From: Psychrobacter vallis
GTDB lineage: Bacteria; Pseudomonadota; Gammaproteobacteria; Pseudomonadales; Moraxellaceae
Length of the DNA: 64,000 nucleotides
Assembly: GCF_904846715.1 (NCBI RefSeq)
Contig: NZ_CAJHBU010000011.1
Location: 1 to 64,000 of the forward strand
Direction of reading: 5' to 3'
Shown: one piece after another, positions 9,801-19,353 of the stretch
How positions within the stretch are numbered: the stretch's first letter is position 1
Layout of the letters: every line of letters begins with the position of its first letter
Notes under the pieces: generated by a model
Told to the model about the DNA's origin: nothing
Databases searched by the model: none
Seen by the model: only the letters and a program-made list of their open reading frames with translations
Translations under genes and position numbers: made by a program

Positions 9801-10818
9801 TAGGAAACGTCATGAGACTCGGAGATACAGTACGCTGATGACGCAAAGATAACTTAGTCGTGCTCAAGTCTTTTAGGCCATTGACCAATATGCCGAAATG
9901 CTCTTCAAACACATCGGTAATATTGATGTTTTCAGGATCTTCGGGATAGGGAATGGTTGCGCCCCATACTTGATTACGCTCTTCTGGTTCATAGTCATGA
10001 AAAAAGTCACGGAAGCCTGAGACCAAATCCATCTTGGTAAAGACCACGTAAACGGGCGCATAGACCTCTAACTGTTCGGTTAAGTCTTGGACTCGACTGC
10101 GTAGGTTTTTGGCCAAATCCAAGGCGTAGCTTGGATCATTTTTGGTGAGTTCGGCGATGCTTACAGCAATGATAATGCCATTAATTGGCGCTTTAGGTCG
10201 ATTCTTTTTGAGCAGGTTTAAAAAGGACAGCCACTCTGAGCGATCTTCTTCATAAACAGAATAACGTCCTGCGGTATCGAGTAAGATTCCTTCGGTTGAA
10301 AAAAACCAATCGCAGTTACGCGTACCGCCAACTCCTTTTACCGATAGTTTATTGGTTTTTTCCATAAAGGGAAATTTTAGGCCTGAGTGTAGCACTGCCG
10401 AGCTTTTCCCCGCCGCAGGATTACCAATAACCATATACCACGGCAGCTCATATAGTGCTGCTTTACCCGTTTGGTCACCAATTTTGGATTTACGTATGGT
10501 TTTGATGGCATCTTGCATTTGCTGACGTAGTGCTTGTACCTCTTGAGCATTTTCATCTTTTGCTACAGGCGTGTCTTTATTGTGGCTTTCATTACCATTA
10601 TCTTCGACTAGATTGGCCAGCTCGTCTGAGGCGGCTTTACGTTTTTTCCACAGGTAGTAGGCAAGCGCGCTGAGCATTGCACCTATTATAAGGATACCGA
10701 TAATAGTGAAAAAGGTTTTAATCGTCACATAGTCATACAACAAGACTAGAGCGACTAGGATACCCAAAACTACCAACACTCTTGGATTGTAGATAAGATG
10801 AAAAAACCTTGAAAACAT
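6808..10818 (-). CDS. tssM: T6SS inner-membrane protein TssM (IcmF family)
   Basis: A 1336-residue TssM. Two N-terminal membrane helices (about 12-29 and 33-55) precede a cytoplasmic NTPase domain with the Walker A motif GNPAAGKSS (132-140). A third helix near 443-465 leads into a large periplasmic domain. TssM forms the trans-envelope complex with TssL and TssJ. The length is at the high end for the family; the last ~80 residues are Asn/Thr/Asp-rich and probably disordered. The start at 10818 has a weak AGGT ribosome site. It lies 70 bases downstream of the 562-residue membrane protein gene and overlaps tagF. Confidence 0.95.
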   Translation of the reverse strand: MFSRFFHLIYNPRVLVVLGILVALVLLYDYVTIKTFFTIIGILIIGAMLSALAYYLWKKRKAASDELANLVEDNGNESHNKDTPVAKDENAQEVQALRQQMQDAIKTIRKSKIGDQTGKAALYELPWYMVIGNPAAGKSSAVLHSGLKFPFMEKTNKLSVKGVGGTRNCDWFFSTEGILLDTAGRYSVYEEDRSEWLSFLNLLKKNRPKAPINGIIIAVSIAELTKNDPSYALDLAKNLRSRVQDLTEQLEVYAPVYVVFTKMDLVSGFRDFFHDYEPEERNQVWGATIPYPEDPENINITDVFEEHFGILVNGLKDLSTTKLSLRHQRTVSPSLMTFPMEFQSLRPMIRTLMHALFEDNPFQFKPILRGFYFTSALQDGQVNSQMTLQMVQNYDLHSPAIPLNAQQETADKPYFLQDLFSKVILKDKHLVKQHKNRNKRSHRALATLAAVVTLCTAVGLWTWSYANNKQLTERVVADLQQVAQLQKNANGNLQSQLESLSILQSRIEQLEGYEEDKPLALSFGLYQGDTLKQKLLAEYYNGINIIVLAPTTQNIEKFLTEVNTNADQLEVRTDESKVDEASEAAIIDTYIQSDPTDVEDAYNALKAYLMLGNHDNLETSHLSDQMTRFWRNWLEANRADMPRDKMIRQAERILSFTLAHVDDPTFPLIQNDLGLIDKTRSNLSKVSKGQPARERVYSEIKMRSSARFPSVTVAQITQDTANEALLGSYVISGTFTKQAWESFVSDEIDKAATSRVVADDWVLATSSQDDLTLTGSPEQIRQYLVNRYKQEYISEWQRFLSQVYVRDSTGFDDHAVLLNQLSNATESPLKTLFETVDRQTQWDNKAAMQTSTSNGESRRSFVNWFKQTILRQSPAELRQAEAAMNNASSSNPAAPATPAQSGVIAQAFASIHTLVTPREDNQNLSLLDNYLTSLGDIRTRFNNIARSADIGPDALLFASQTLSPEGSELTKSLQILDEQILSQANSDIKQLVRPLLSEPLTRSFNMLLTPTKAEINKVWKAQVRKPFLDTLEKKYPFTANANLEATPTEIGQFFGEDGYVARFVNETLSPFIIRRGDQISSKIWNGAGLGLSPQFVADFGRYFVNYTGSNSAGSGSTGTNGASNKTTFQIMPLPVSGLTEYTIVVDGQQLRYRMGTQAWTTFVWPNPSSQPGASIRAKDYDGKDFIVFEEAGSFGVERLINSARRTELGDGIFEMAWSGDGITVSVRFRIISGNSNTASQGRSTNPFTGMKLPDEVIALGVTRTAKPITDNNADSNNLPASNNSITQIDEQSRTLPPTGELNVTANTTDSNNTQVSDPATNTDNDAANTAQQEQTP

Positions 10819-10888
10819 GCGTGCTACCTAGTGTGATTTTAAGATAATAAAATGAGTATTTGCAACGACAACGTGTTATCAAAAGCGA

Positions 10889-12577
10889 TCAGTCAGATGT
10901 CTTAGGTGAATCAGCTAACCAAAGTATGGAACAACGCTTATGTTGGGTAACTAAAAATATTAATTCTGACTCTTGTTTGCTATTTTCAGCTGAATTAACG
11001 AATAGTGATAAGCTGATAAATGGTTTTAGCCACTGGTTCAAGGGCATATAATGCCCTAAATGATGTTCATTTACCAGCGCACCTTTTACTATAAATGCTT
11101 CAAGAAAACGTAAATACACTGATACATCATAAAGCTGATTTAGTGGATTAATGTCCGATATAGCTGTAATCGTTCTATCTGATAGAGCGACATTAGTTTT
11201 GGGAATAGCCTTGGTGGCTTGTGTCGTAATTGTCTGCTCGTCTGCATTTATGGGTGACAATGACAGATTATTATCCATTAGTAGATTCTGAATAGCGGTT
11301 AAATGCTCAAGATAGTGATGTCTGTTACGGAGGTGCTCATGAGGATTAGAATAGAGAGGTGTGCCAGTATTTGTATCAAGGTCATGGCTGGCGTGATGAT
11401 CATGTCCATTGTTCTTACTCGTATTGTCTTTATTACTAGGCGTGCCAATTTCAGTCAATAAAATACGCGAGCTGGTATCGATGTCGAGCACATCTTGAGC
11501 CGCTTGATTAAAAAATACCAGCAGCACGCCAGCTTCGGTAGGAATGATGTTAGAACCATTGCTTGAGTACAAGTGAGCATCTAACCATTCATGCTTGATT
11601 TGTGAGTCTGCAATGAGTATTAAACACAGCTCAGGGACAGGTGATTGAGACAATGGTATCAATTGTTCATGGATGAATTCAGACGTATCATCAGTCTCTG
11701 TATCGTCTGCTATGTCGGTACCACTGCTCACAATAGGCGTAATGGAGAGTAGAGATTCCGGAATACCATAGTTGGCCAATTGCGCTTTTACCAGCGTGAT
11801 AAGTACTGACGAATCAGCGCTGGCTGGTATACATAGGTAGACGGGTAGTGCGGACAGTGAGGCGTGAGAACAAACAGACATGCGGCTGCTTTCTTCATTT
11901 GCGCTAACCAAATAATGTTGCTGCCATTCAGGATGAATGTGTAGAGCTGAGTTGGGCTGAGTATCGTCTTGTTTATAATACTGATCGAAATGTTCGGCGA
12001 GGGTGGAACATACATCATCGCTCAAACTAAGCAGCTCGTGGATCAATGAGTACAAACGCAAGGTTGTACTATTGGGGGAGTTGTCATTAAGATCTGAATC
12101 AGTTGTATCCGCATCAATCATATATTCATACGGTAAAGAGGCGGCATCAGGTAAATTGTCAATCGGTTTTATTAATATCGGTAATCCATCCATGTCCACC
12201 AAATCGTCACTCAATACTGTTAAGTCCTCATCATTATCAATCACCTCGGACCAGCAGTTTCCCTCAGGTAAACAAACACGGCTATATATAAATAACTTGT
12301 GCGTCACTGGCTGCTTGATAGTTTCTTGCTCACCAAATTTTTCACCGCCAATATCTGATGTATTTACGTCTTGATTGTCTGATCTTTTTTGCCACCATAA
12401 AAGGATCATGATGGAACCAAGTAATAGCAAGGGAATCGTCACAAACCACAGTAGTAGGCTAGATGCAGTAAGCTGTGGTGTATTGTCTTTGAAGTACATC
12501 CAAACCAATATGAGATACAACACTAAAAGTATCATCAAAACAAAGCGGCCATATGACAGTATTTTTTTTGCGCCCAC
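10889..12577 (-). CDS. Unassigned T6SS-locus membrane protein upstream of tssM
   Basis: A 562-residue protein with a GTG start at 12577 preceded by AGAGG. Two hydrophobic helices occupy about 12-30 and 40-62, followed by basic residues (WWQKRSD), so the large C-terminal part is predicted to be cytoplasmic. That part is acidic and Asn/Asp/Ser-rich with a His-rich stretch (GHDHHASHDL). I recognise no catalytic motif and cannot name the family. It is the first gene of the leftward T6SS operon, directly before tssM. Accessory genes unique to Acinetobacter-type T6SSs have been reported in comparable places; equivalence here is a guess. Confidence 0.7.
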   Translation of the reverse strand: MGAKKILSYGRFVLMILLVLYLILVWMYFKDNTPQLTASSLLLWFVTIPLLLLGSIMILLWWQKRSDNQDVNTSDIGGEKFGEQETIKQPVTHKLFIYSRVCLPEGNCWSEVIDNDEDLTVLSDDLVDMDGLPILIKPIDNLPDAASLPYEYMIDADTTDSDLNDNSPNSTTLRLYSLIHELLSLSDDVCSTLAEHFDQYYKQDDTQPNSALHIHPEWQQHYLVSANEESSRMSVCSHASLSALPVYLCIPASADSSVLITLVKAQLANYGIPESLLSITPIVSSGTDIADDTETDDTSEFIHEQLIPLSQSPVPELCLILIADSQIKHEWLDAHLYSSNGSNIIPTEAGVLLVFFNQAAQDVLDIDTSSRILLTEIGTPSNKDNTSKNNGHDHHASHDLDTNTGTPLYSNPHEHLRNRHHYLEHLTAIQNLLMDNNLSLSPINADEQTITTQATKAIPKTNVALSDRTITAISDINPLNQLYDVSVYLRFLEAFIVKGALVNEHHLGHYMPLNQWLKPFISLSLFVNSAENSKQESELIFLVTQHKRCSILWLADSPKTSD

Positions 12578-12971
12578 TTATAAAAACCTCTTATTTGTTT
12601 GGTTTTATTACTATATTTTTAATACGACCATTATCATTAGACAGTATTTTATGGTATTCGCATGATTCTTTCTAGTATATTTAAGGACTTTATTTTACTA
12701 ATGTTTCATTAGGTTATGAATGGCGGTCATAACCTAAAGGTTTTATACCATTAGATAATCACTATATATAGCAAGGAATATTGAGGTTTTTAGATAAGAA
12801 TTGACGATATTAAAGAAAAAAAGCCTACTTATTAAGGATATAGCTGAAGAATATATAATAAATTAGTGAAATTAAGTAAGCTTTATTTTAAATAGAGAAG
12901 ATTTGTCTATATAATACTTGCAAAATATCAATGATAAACGCCTGTTCGTTTTATTTACGTCGTCGTCTTAA
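12578..12971. promoter_or_regulatory. Divergent promoter region of the two T6SS operons
   Basis: About 390 AT-rich bases separate the leftward operon (562-residue protein, tssM and onward) from the rightward operon (tagX onward). On the plus strand TATAAT at 12910-12915 with TTTAAA at 12887-12892 (17-base spacer) is a plausible sigma-70 promoter that would start about 50 bases before tagX. I found no obvious promoter word for the minus-strand operon and no clear operator palindrome. Confidence 0.5.
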
Positions 12972-14039
12972 TTGTCAGCCCTTTTACTTATGCTTTACGT
13001 GACTGTTTCTGTCTTTACGCTTGTTGCTATCATCATCATTGTCATGCTTTTTGATAGACAATTATATGGGCGACTGTTTGATAAAGCAGCGATCAGCTAT
13101 CAGCGGTTATTTGGCTTTAATATCAGTCGTCCATTCACAGTAGCGCCCGCAAAGTTGCTTTGCGCTTGTATGAAAAAATGTAGAAAACTGATATCACGTT
13201 TGGATGTTTCTCGCATTCCAGTCATATCAGCATTATCGCTATTGATTGTCATGGGTACGGCTGGGCTTTGCTATGCCTTGATTACCAATAACTCTCTTGA
13301 GGTTCATCATGCTCAAGATGCGGTCGTCAGTACTGCAAATACCCAAATCAGCCAATTACTGATAGGAGAACACCTGCGGCCACCACCACAGCCACCAGCA
13401 GAGATTTTCGCTGAACTTGATGCTGAGATTGCCAGCTATCAAGCGGGCAAAATAGAAGATGGCTATTGGCCAGATACTCAAACGACTGTACCTCAAGATG
13501 ACAGAATCCTGATGCTACCTGAGCCTGATTTGTCGGATTTAAATGCGCAAGATCACACTGCTGGCTATTCAGGCGATATGCTGGCTTCGCATCTACATAA
13601 TGGTCACATCAATATTAAAAATGCAGACCGTAACTGGCAAAAAATGAATTCGGATTTTGTTCAACGGTTGTTGGTCATATACAAAGTAATGAGTGATCAA
13701 TATGGTTATGACATGGTGCTTCTAGAAGGCTACCGTAGTCCTGCAAGGCAGGCAAGATTGCTGAAAAAAGGAACACATGTAACCAAAGCTGGATCATACA
13801 AGAGTTATCATCAGTTTGGTTTGGCAGCTGATAGTGCTTTTATCAGAAATGGCAAAATTGTCATAACTGAAAAGGATCCTTGGGCGATGCGAGGCTATAA
13901 ATTATATGGTAAAGTAGCCAAATCTGCTGGACTTGTGTGGGGTGGTGATTGGCGTATGATGGATCTTGGGCATGTGGAGCTACGCAAAAAAGGGGTGCTC
14001 GGCCGTCCAGAAATGGCAGAAATTTTGACCAGTCAATAA
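12972..14039 (+). CDS. tagX: TagX-type peptidoglycan L,D-endopeptidase (M15 family)
   Basis: A 355-residue membrane-anchored zinc peptidase. Hydrophobic segments near 3-27 and 78-98 place the catalytic domain in the periplasm. The M15 motif YHQFGLAADSAF gives zinc ligands H280 and D287, and GHVEL gives H334; GYRSPARQARLL is also typical of VanY-like enzymes. In Acinetobacter, TagX is an L,D-endopeptidase needed for T6SS assembly, probably opening the wall for the membrane complex. It is the first gene of the rightward T6SS operon. An in-frame stop immediately precedes the TTG start at 12972; an ATG at 12990 is an alternative, and neither has a strong ribosome site. Confidence 0.87.
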   Translation: MSALLLMLYVTVSVFTLVAIIIIVMLFDRQLYGRLFDKAAISYQRLFGFNISRPFTVAPAKLLCACMKKCRKLISRLDVSRIPVISALSLLIVMGTAGLCYALITNNSLEVHHAQDAVVSTANTQISQLLIGEHLRPPPQPPAEIFAELDAEIASYQAGKIEDGYWPDTQTTVPQDDRILMLPEPDLSDLNAQDHTAGYSGDMLASHLHNGHINIKNADRNWQKMNSDFVQRLLVIYKVMSDQYGYDMVLLEGYRSPARQARLLKKGTHVTKAGSYKSYHQFGLAADSAFIRNGKIVITEKDPWAMRGYKLYGKVAKSAGLVWGGDWRMMDLGHVELRKKGVLGRPEMAEILTSQ

Positions 14040-14070
14040 TGATTATAATCTTTTAGGATAAGTTAGAATT

Positions 14071-14760
14071 ATGGACAGATGTATGACATTGCCGATAGGC
14101 TTAATGGTCACTAGCTGTTTACTCAGCGGTGCACTAATAGGGTGCAGCACGGAAAAATTGAACCAAGCAAATAGTAACGTCTCGACACTGGCAGGCGAGT
14201 CTACCATTGCTGATACCATAAAAAATGTCATCGACAATGGTAAAAATAGTCATGACGATTTGCAAAATCTTAAAACTCAATTAGAGCAGCAGCAACAGCA
14301 GCTGGAGATGATGAATGCAGAGCAGCAGGCATTGCAAGAGCAATTAAAGCGGCAGCGAGTGACACTAAATATTAAGCCTATGGCCAACGCCAATGCTGGA
14401 CGTACCGCGCAAGGGACAGCGAGCACCGCATATATTGCATTTTTGGAAGAAGAAAATCAGTTCACTGACCTTGAAACACTGGCGGCTAAAGAAGTCAGTG
14501 TTATTCCCAATCGTGAGACCAGTGTGACGTTATCTATTCCACAAGATACACGTTTTATTGCCATTAAAGTGGGATTAAGATATACCAAAAAACGCTCACA
14601 GCTGCTTATTCCACTTGATAGTCTCAATTTTGATGGGCCACTTGTACTGAATATTGGCGCATGTGATGTCAGTATTATAAGCGGTATCGACCCAGAGCGA
14701 GCGCCTACATTTACCACCAAACTTAAATATTATCAGCAGCCATTAGTGAGCTGTTCGTAG
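14071..14760 (+). CDS. TssJ-like T6SS lipoprotein with coiled coil
   Basis: A 229-residue lipoprotein with lipobox LIGC (Cys25), started at an ATG preceded by TAGGATAAG. Residues about 65-95 form a Gln-rich coiled coil (LEQQQQQLEMMNAEQQALQE). The C-terminal ~115 residues read like a TssJ beta-sandwich: AKEVSVIPNRETSVTLSIP, FIAIKVGLRYTKKRSQLLIP and a closing beta strand. TssJ is the outer-membrane lipoprotein that tethers TssM. The gene sits directly before tssK, where tssJ is commonly found. I infer this is the TssJ of the system; typical TssJ proteins are shorter and lack the coiled coil. It ends 9 bases before tssK. Confidence 0.65.
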   Translation: MDRCMTLPIGLMVTSCLLSGALIGCSTEKLNQANSNVSTLAGESTIADTIKNVIDNGKNSHDDLQNLKTQLEQQQQQLEMMNAEQQALQEQLKRQRVTLNIKPMANANAGRTAQGTASTAYIAFLEEENQFTDLETLAAKEVSVIPNRETSVTLSIPQDTRFIAIKVGLRYTKKRSQLLIPLDSLNFDGPLVLNIGACDVSIISGIDPERAPTFTTKLKYYQQPLVSCS

Positions 14761-14769
14761 GAGATTGTC

Positions 14770-16116
14770 TTGAGTAAACATAAAGTACTATGGGGAGAAG
14801 GGTTGTTTTTGCGACCTCAGCATTTTCAGATTCAAGACAGTTATCATAACTCGCAGCGGGCGCTAAGTATGACGCTGATGCATCCCTATGCGTATGGAGT
14901 ATCTGATGTTCAGATCGATCAACAACTTTTAGAAAGTCATATATTAAGTTTTCAGAGCATTTATGCGGTATTGCCAGATGGCACATTGTATCAAGCGCCT
15001 CGTACAGATGCCTTACCAAAAGCCATTACGCTAGATACGCGAGACAATAGTGATGAAATTTTTGTATTTTTGAGCTTAGAGATAGTGCACAGTGGTGGCT
15101 GCAATATACAGACAGACCATAGTGACAATCCAGCACGTTATGTAAGAGCCGCCGTACAAGCACAAGATTTATATAGTCAAGCGGCTGAAGCCGTTATTGA
15201 TGTCATTAAACTGTCACCAAGCTTGCAGCTCAGCCATTCTGCGCAAGCACCTAGTAAAGATACCGTGTCTTTATTGGTTGCCAAGCTGGTGCGTACCACG
15301 CAAGGCATTTACCAAGTAGACGAGGATTACATTGTTCCAAGCGTCCATATTATGAGCAACCCCGCGCTCGTCACTCAGGTCTATCGTTTGATGACCATGA
15401 TTAATACCAAGTCCACCTCTTTGTACGACCATCATCGTCAGTCTAACAATGATTTACTAGAGTTTCGCTCGTCAGATATTGCCTCTTTTTGGCTATTGCA
15501 TACACTGAACACCGCATACGCTCAGTTAAGCCATTTGTACAACAATGCGAAGTTACATCCTGAACGTCTTTATGAGGCGCTATTAAATGTAGCCAGTCAG
15601 TTAGCCACTTTTAGCTCATTGTATAAAGTGGGTGATCTGCCTGCTTATCATCATGACAATGCGAATGAGTCATTTATTAGTATCATTCTCATTATTCGTG
15701 AGCTGCTTAACACCGTGATTGCCAGCAATTTTATCTCAATTCCGTTACGTCAAAACAAACCCTCTTACTATATGGGCGATCTGAGTAGTGACAAGATTAC
15801 TCGTGGCTCACAGCTGTATCTGTCAGTCAGCTCTTCGTTACCGATGCATGAGCTCATCGATATCGTACCGCGACGCTTTAAGATTGCAACCCCTGACTCA
15901 GTAGAGAAACGTGTATTATCAGCGCTTCCAGGCTCACCCGTTTCGCATGTGACGCAAGTGCCTAGTGCCATTCCTGTGAGACCCGGATTTAGCTACTTCA
16001 CCATCGAGCCTGTGGGTGAGCTGTATGACGAGATGATAAAGTCTGAATCTATCTGCATTTATGTGCCGAATGGCTTTGATGACTTAAAAATTGAGTTGAT
16101 GGCTATCGTCCAGTAG
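14770..16116 (+). CDS. tssK: T6SS baseplate protein TssK
   Basis: A 448-residue TssK, recognised from its opening KVLWGEGLFLRPQHFQIQD, highly conserved in the family, and the C-terminal region ending in YVPNGFDDLKIELMAIVQ. TssK is the trimeric connector linking the baseplate wedge to the membrane complex (TssL/TssM). The start is a TTG at 14770 with a GGAG ribosome site a few bases upstream. It follows the TssJ-like gene at 9 bases. The usual close spacing to tssL is broken here by 400 bases that contain a dispersed repeat. Confidence 0.95.
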   Translation: MSKHKVLWGEGLFLRPQHFQIQDSYHNSQRALSMTLMHPYAYGVSDVQIDQQLLESHILSFQSIYAVLPDGTLYQAPRTDALPKAITLDTRDNSDEIFVFLSLEIVHSGGCNIQTDHSDNPARYVRAAVQAQDLYSQAAEAVIDVIKLSPSLQLSHSAQAPSKDTVSLLVAKLVRTTQGIYQVDEDYIVPSVHIMSNPALVTQVYRLMTMINTKSTSLYDHHRQSNNDLLEFRSSDIASFWLLHTLNTAYAQLSHLYNNAKLHPERLYEALLNVASQLATFSSLYKVGDLPAYHHDNANESFISIILIIRELLNTVIASNFISIPLRQNKPSYYMGDLSSDKITRGSQLYLSVSSSLPMHELIDIVPRRFKIATPDSVEKRVLSALPGSPVSHVTQVPSAIPVRPGFSYFTIEPVGELYDEMIKSESICIYVPNGFDDLKIELMAIVQ

Positions 16117-16184
16117 TTTTTGAAACTTCAAAGTAGAAAGATTTATAGCAGTCTCGCGTCATCATGTTATGTATGTATCTTATT

Positions 16185-16467
16185 TAGGGCGTGTTTGATA
16201 TTCACAAATAGGCACTGCTGATCGCTAAAACGGTTCCAGACAAGGCGCAAGTCGACGATAATGTTAATACCTTAGCGAGACTTGCAACACCGTATGGGGC
16301 AGTGTTAGCATCAGCCCCAATGACAAAAAGCAGGGGACAGGACTCTTTTTTGCCGCTTCATTGCTAAAAATAGCCGTATAGAATAACTATACTTACTATT
16401 TTTACCTTCGAATCGCCTAAAAAATAGTCTCTGTCAGTGCCATGGCTGAATTATCAAACACGCCCTA
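16185..16467 (+). repeat. Dispersed MITE-like repeat, copy 1 (tssK-tssL gap)
   Basis: A 279-base element (16187-16465) flanked on both sides by TA. The ends are inverted repeats: GGGCGTGTTTGATA on the left and TATCAAACACGCCC on the right. It is similar along its whole length to the copy at 21891-22155, in the same orientation. Internal arms can pair: GCTGATCGCTAAAAC near the left with GTGTTAGCATCAGC, then GCAAGTC with GACTTGC, and GTATAG with CTATAC in the right half. There is no coding potential. TA flanks suggest a target duplication of the IS630/Tc1-mariner kind, that is, a non-autonomous element. Copy 1 carries about 14 extra bases after the first stem. Confidence 0.85.
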
Positions 16468-16516
16468 GTATCGACTATATGTGGTCATATTTAAAAAATT
16501 CGCATTAGGAACAATC

Positions 16517-17329
16517 ATGTCAGGGAATAACTCAATGGGTTCTGCGCCCTCATTATTAGATTCAGGTGAGGTAGCCTCTAAGGTCTCAGCAAACGGTCTT
16601 GATAAACGTATCAGCAGCCAGTCGCTGGTTGATATTATGTACGACGGTTTTTATTTGGTATTTTTACTACGTAATCACTATTTCAGTACTGAGCCGCGCA
16701 ATTTTCGGCAAAAAATATATGACTTTTTAGATAAGTTTGAGATCAATGCTCGCAAAAAAGGATTTTTGTCAGAAGATATTCATGAAGCCAAGTACGCTTA
16801 CTGCGCATTGATTGATGAGACCATCATGACGTCGCAAGAGCCGATGTTCCAAACGCTAAAAGATGCATGGGAGCTAAACCCTTTGCAGCTGGATTTGTTT
16901 GGCTCACAAGTCGCTGGAAACGAGTTTTTTGAGCGTTTAGATGGTTTACGTGAGCAAGGTGAGAAGCGTCTACCGGCTCTAGAGGTTTATCATTATGCCA
17001 TGCTGCTTGGTTTTCAAGGAAAGTATCGCTTGGAAGCACCTGAAAAAATTCGCTATCTGATCGCGCGCTTGGGTGATGAGATTGAGCATCTACGTGGCAA
17101 TAAAAACGAATTTTCGCCATTTTGGGCGATTCCCGATCAAATCAAACACACGCTTACGAGTGAAACGCCGCTGTGGATTATCCTCGTGGTAATCTTAGGG
17201 CTACTGACGGCGATATTTGCAACCATGTGGCAGGTCACCAATCGCTTTTCTGACAATCAACTCTCAGCATACGATCATGTGATTCAAGAAAATAAAGAAC
17301 AAGCCCATATTTCTATATTTTTGCCCTAA
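16517..17329 (+). CDS. tssL: T6SS inner-membrane protein TssL (DotU family)
   Basis: A 270-residue TssL/DotU protein. The cytoplasmic DotU domain includes YAYCALIDETIMTSQ and EVYHYAMLLGFQGKY, both family signatures. A single C-terminal membrane helix (about residues 218-240) is followed by a short periplasmic tail with no OmpA-like domain. TssL contacts TssK and TssM. I chose the ATG at 16517 (AGGA 7 bases upstream) over an in-frame GTG at 16481. It is separated from tssK by a MITE-like repeat, so its expression may depend on read-through across the repeat or on a promoter within it. Confidence 0.93.
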   Translation: MSGNNSMGSAPSLLDSGEVASKVSANGLDKRISSQSLVDIMYDGFYLVFLLRNHYFSTEPRNFRQKIYDFLDKFEINARKKGFLSEDIHEAKYAYCALIDETIMTSQEPMFQTLKDAWELNPLQLDLFGSQVAGNEFFERLDGLREQGEKRLPALEVYHYAMLLGFQGKYRLEAPEKIRYLIARLGDEIEHLRGNKNEFSPFWAIPDQIKHTLTSETPLWIILVVILGLLTAIFATMWQVTNRFSDNQLSAYDHVIQENKEQAHISIFLP

Positions 17330-17350
17330 TCTATCATTTATTTTAGCCAT

Positions 17351-17380
17351 AAAAAAACCCCCATCAAAGTGATGAGGGTC
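17351..17380 (-). terminator. Terminator after tRNA-Asn
   Basis: On the minus strand a CCCTCATCA/TTGATGGGG stem is followed by seven T residues (the A run at 17351-17357 on the plus strand). It lies about 55 bases downstream of the leftward tRNA-Asn and also separates it from the convergent tssL. Confidence 0.75.
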
Positions 17381-17435
17381 TTGGCAAATGCCATAATTGA
17401 ATCTAAGATGACTCAAAAAATTTACAACTAAAATG

Positions 17436-17511
17436 TGGCTCTCCAACCTGGGCTCGAACCAGGGACACACGGATTAACAGTCCGTTGCTCTACCAACTGA
17501 GCTATTGGAGA
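17436..17511 (-). tRNA. tRNA-Asn (GTT anticodon)
   Basis: A 76-base cloverleaf with encoded CCA. On the minus strand the acceptor arms are TCTCCAA and TTGGAGA, the D arm is AGCTCAGTTGGTAGAGC, the anticodon loop is CTGTTAA with anticodon GTT, and the T arm is CCTGGTTCGAGCCCAGG. Promoter signals were not examined in detail. There is no sign of an integrated element or a duplicated 3' end next to it. Confidence 0.96.
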
Positions 17512-17693
17512 ATAAGCTGTAAGTATCTAATCTCTTACAACGAGCCTTAGCAGCCTCTAACGAGTTCTTGCTAAGTGGGGCGTATTCTAGCAAAGATAAA
17601 AAATACGTCAAGCGTTTTTTTGCATAATGTGCAAAATTTGTCGTTTTAGTGATGAGATAGCAGGTTTTTGCCAAAACATGACTCAATATTCGC

Positions 17694-17730
17694 AAAAAAA
17701 CGCCCCATAAATGATATGAGGCGTCTTTTT
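17694..17730 (-). terminator. Bidirectional-type terminator downstream of aspC
   Basis: The stem CGCCCCAT (17701-17708) pairs with ATGAGGCG (17716-17723) with one mismatch. Seven A residues precede it and a T run follows it, so it can work in both directions. It lies about 60 bases past the end of the leftward aminotransferase gene. Confidence 0.75.
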
Positions 17731-17786
17731 TATCAAAACAGGGGTTCTTTATTAAAACACGGTTTAGACCAATCGCTCGTTAGCGA

Positions 17787-18989
<1,203 letters not shown>

Positions 18990-19353
18990 AAGAGATCCTT
19001 TTTTATGTGGTAATGAGAAGTGGTGAAAGTATCGGTGATTTTTCTTTTTGCATTGTAGCACGCGCTTATTATGCTGTCTTATAGAGGTGGTAACAGAGAA
19101 TGACGAATCCATCGGATAGATTCAGTCGATAAATAATTGCGAAACCACAACAATAAATCGATGGCCTTACGCTATTATTGTTTAGATTTAATAAATAAAA
19201 TGAATGATTCCTTAATAAAATCCAATGAATACTATCAGGCGTATAAAAAGAACAATCAGTCGCATAGAAAGAACAATGTCTCATTGAAAATTTGCATGAA
19301 TGGCACGTTTTTTACCACAAATTTTGACTAAAATGATGAAAAGGATATTTACG
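18990..19353. other. Intergenic region, divergent aspC and SDR genes
   Basis: An AT-rich gap between the divergent aminotransferase and SDR genes; it must hold promoters for both. I see no clear palindrome, repeat or RNA structure. Confidence 0.5.

Noticed and set aside
12003..12374. A 123-residue plus-strand frame inside the 562-residue membrane protein gene
   Set aside because: Composition is that of an antisense frame; no ribosome site or motif, and the opposite strand has a full-length gene in operon context.
17436..17511. tRNA-Asn considered as an integration site for the T6SS region
   Set aside because: No integrase, no duplicated tRNA 3' end and no direct repeat bordering the T6SS genes within the window.
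19300..19353. Longer N-terminus for the SDR protein
   Set aside because: The extra 18 residues lack a ribosome site, while AAGGA precedes the ATG at 19354, which places the cofactor motif at the usual distance from the N-terminus.
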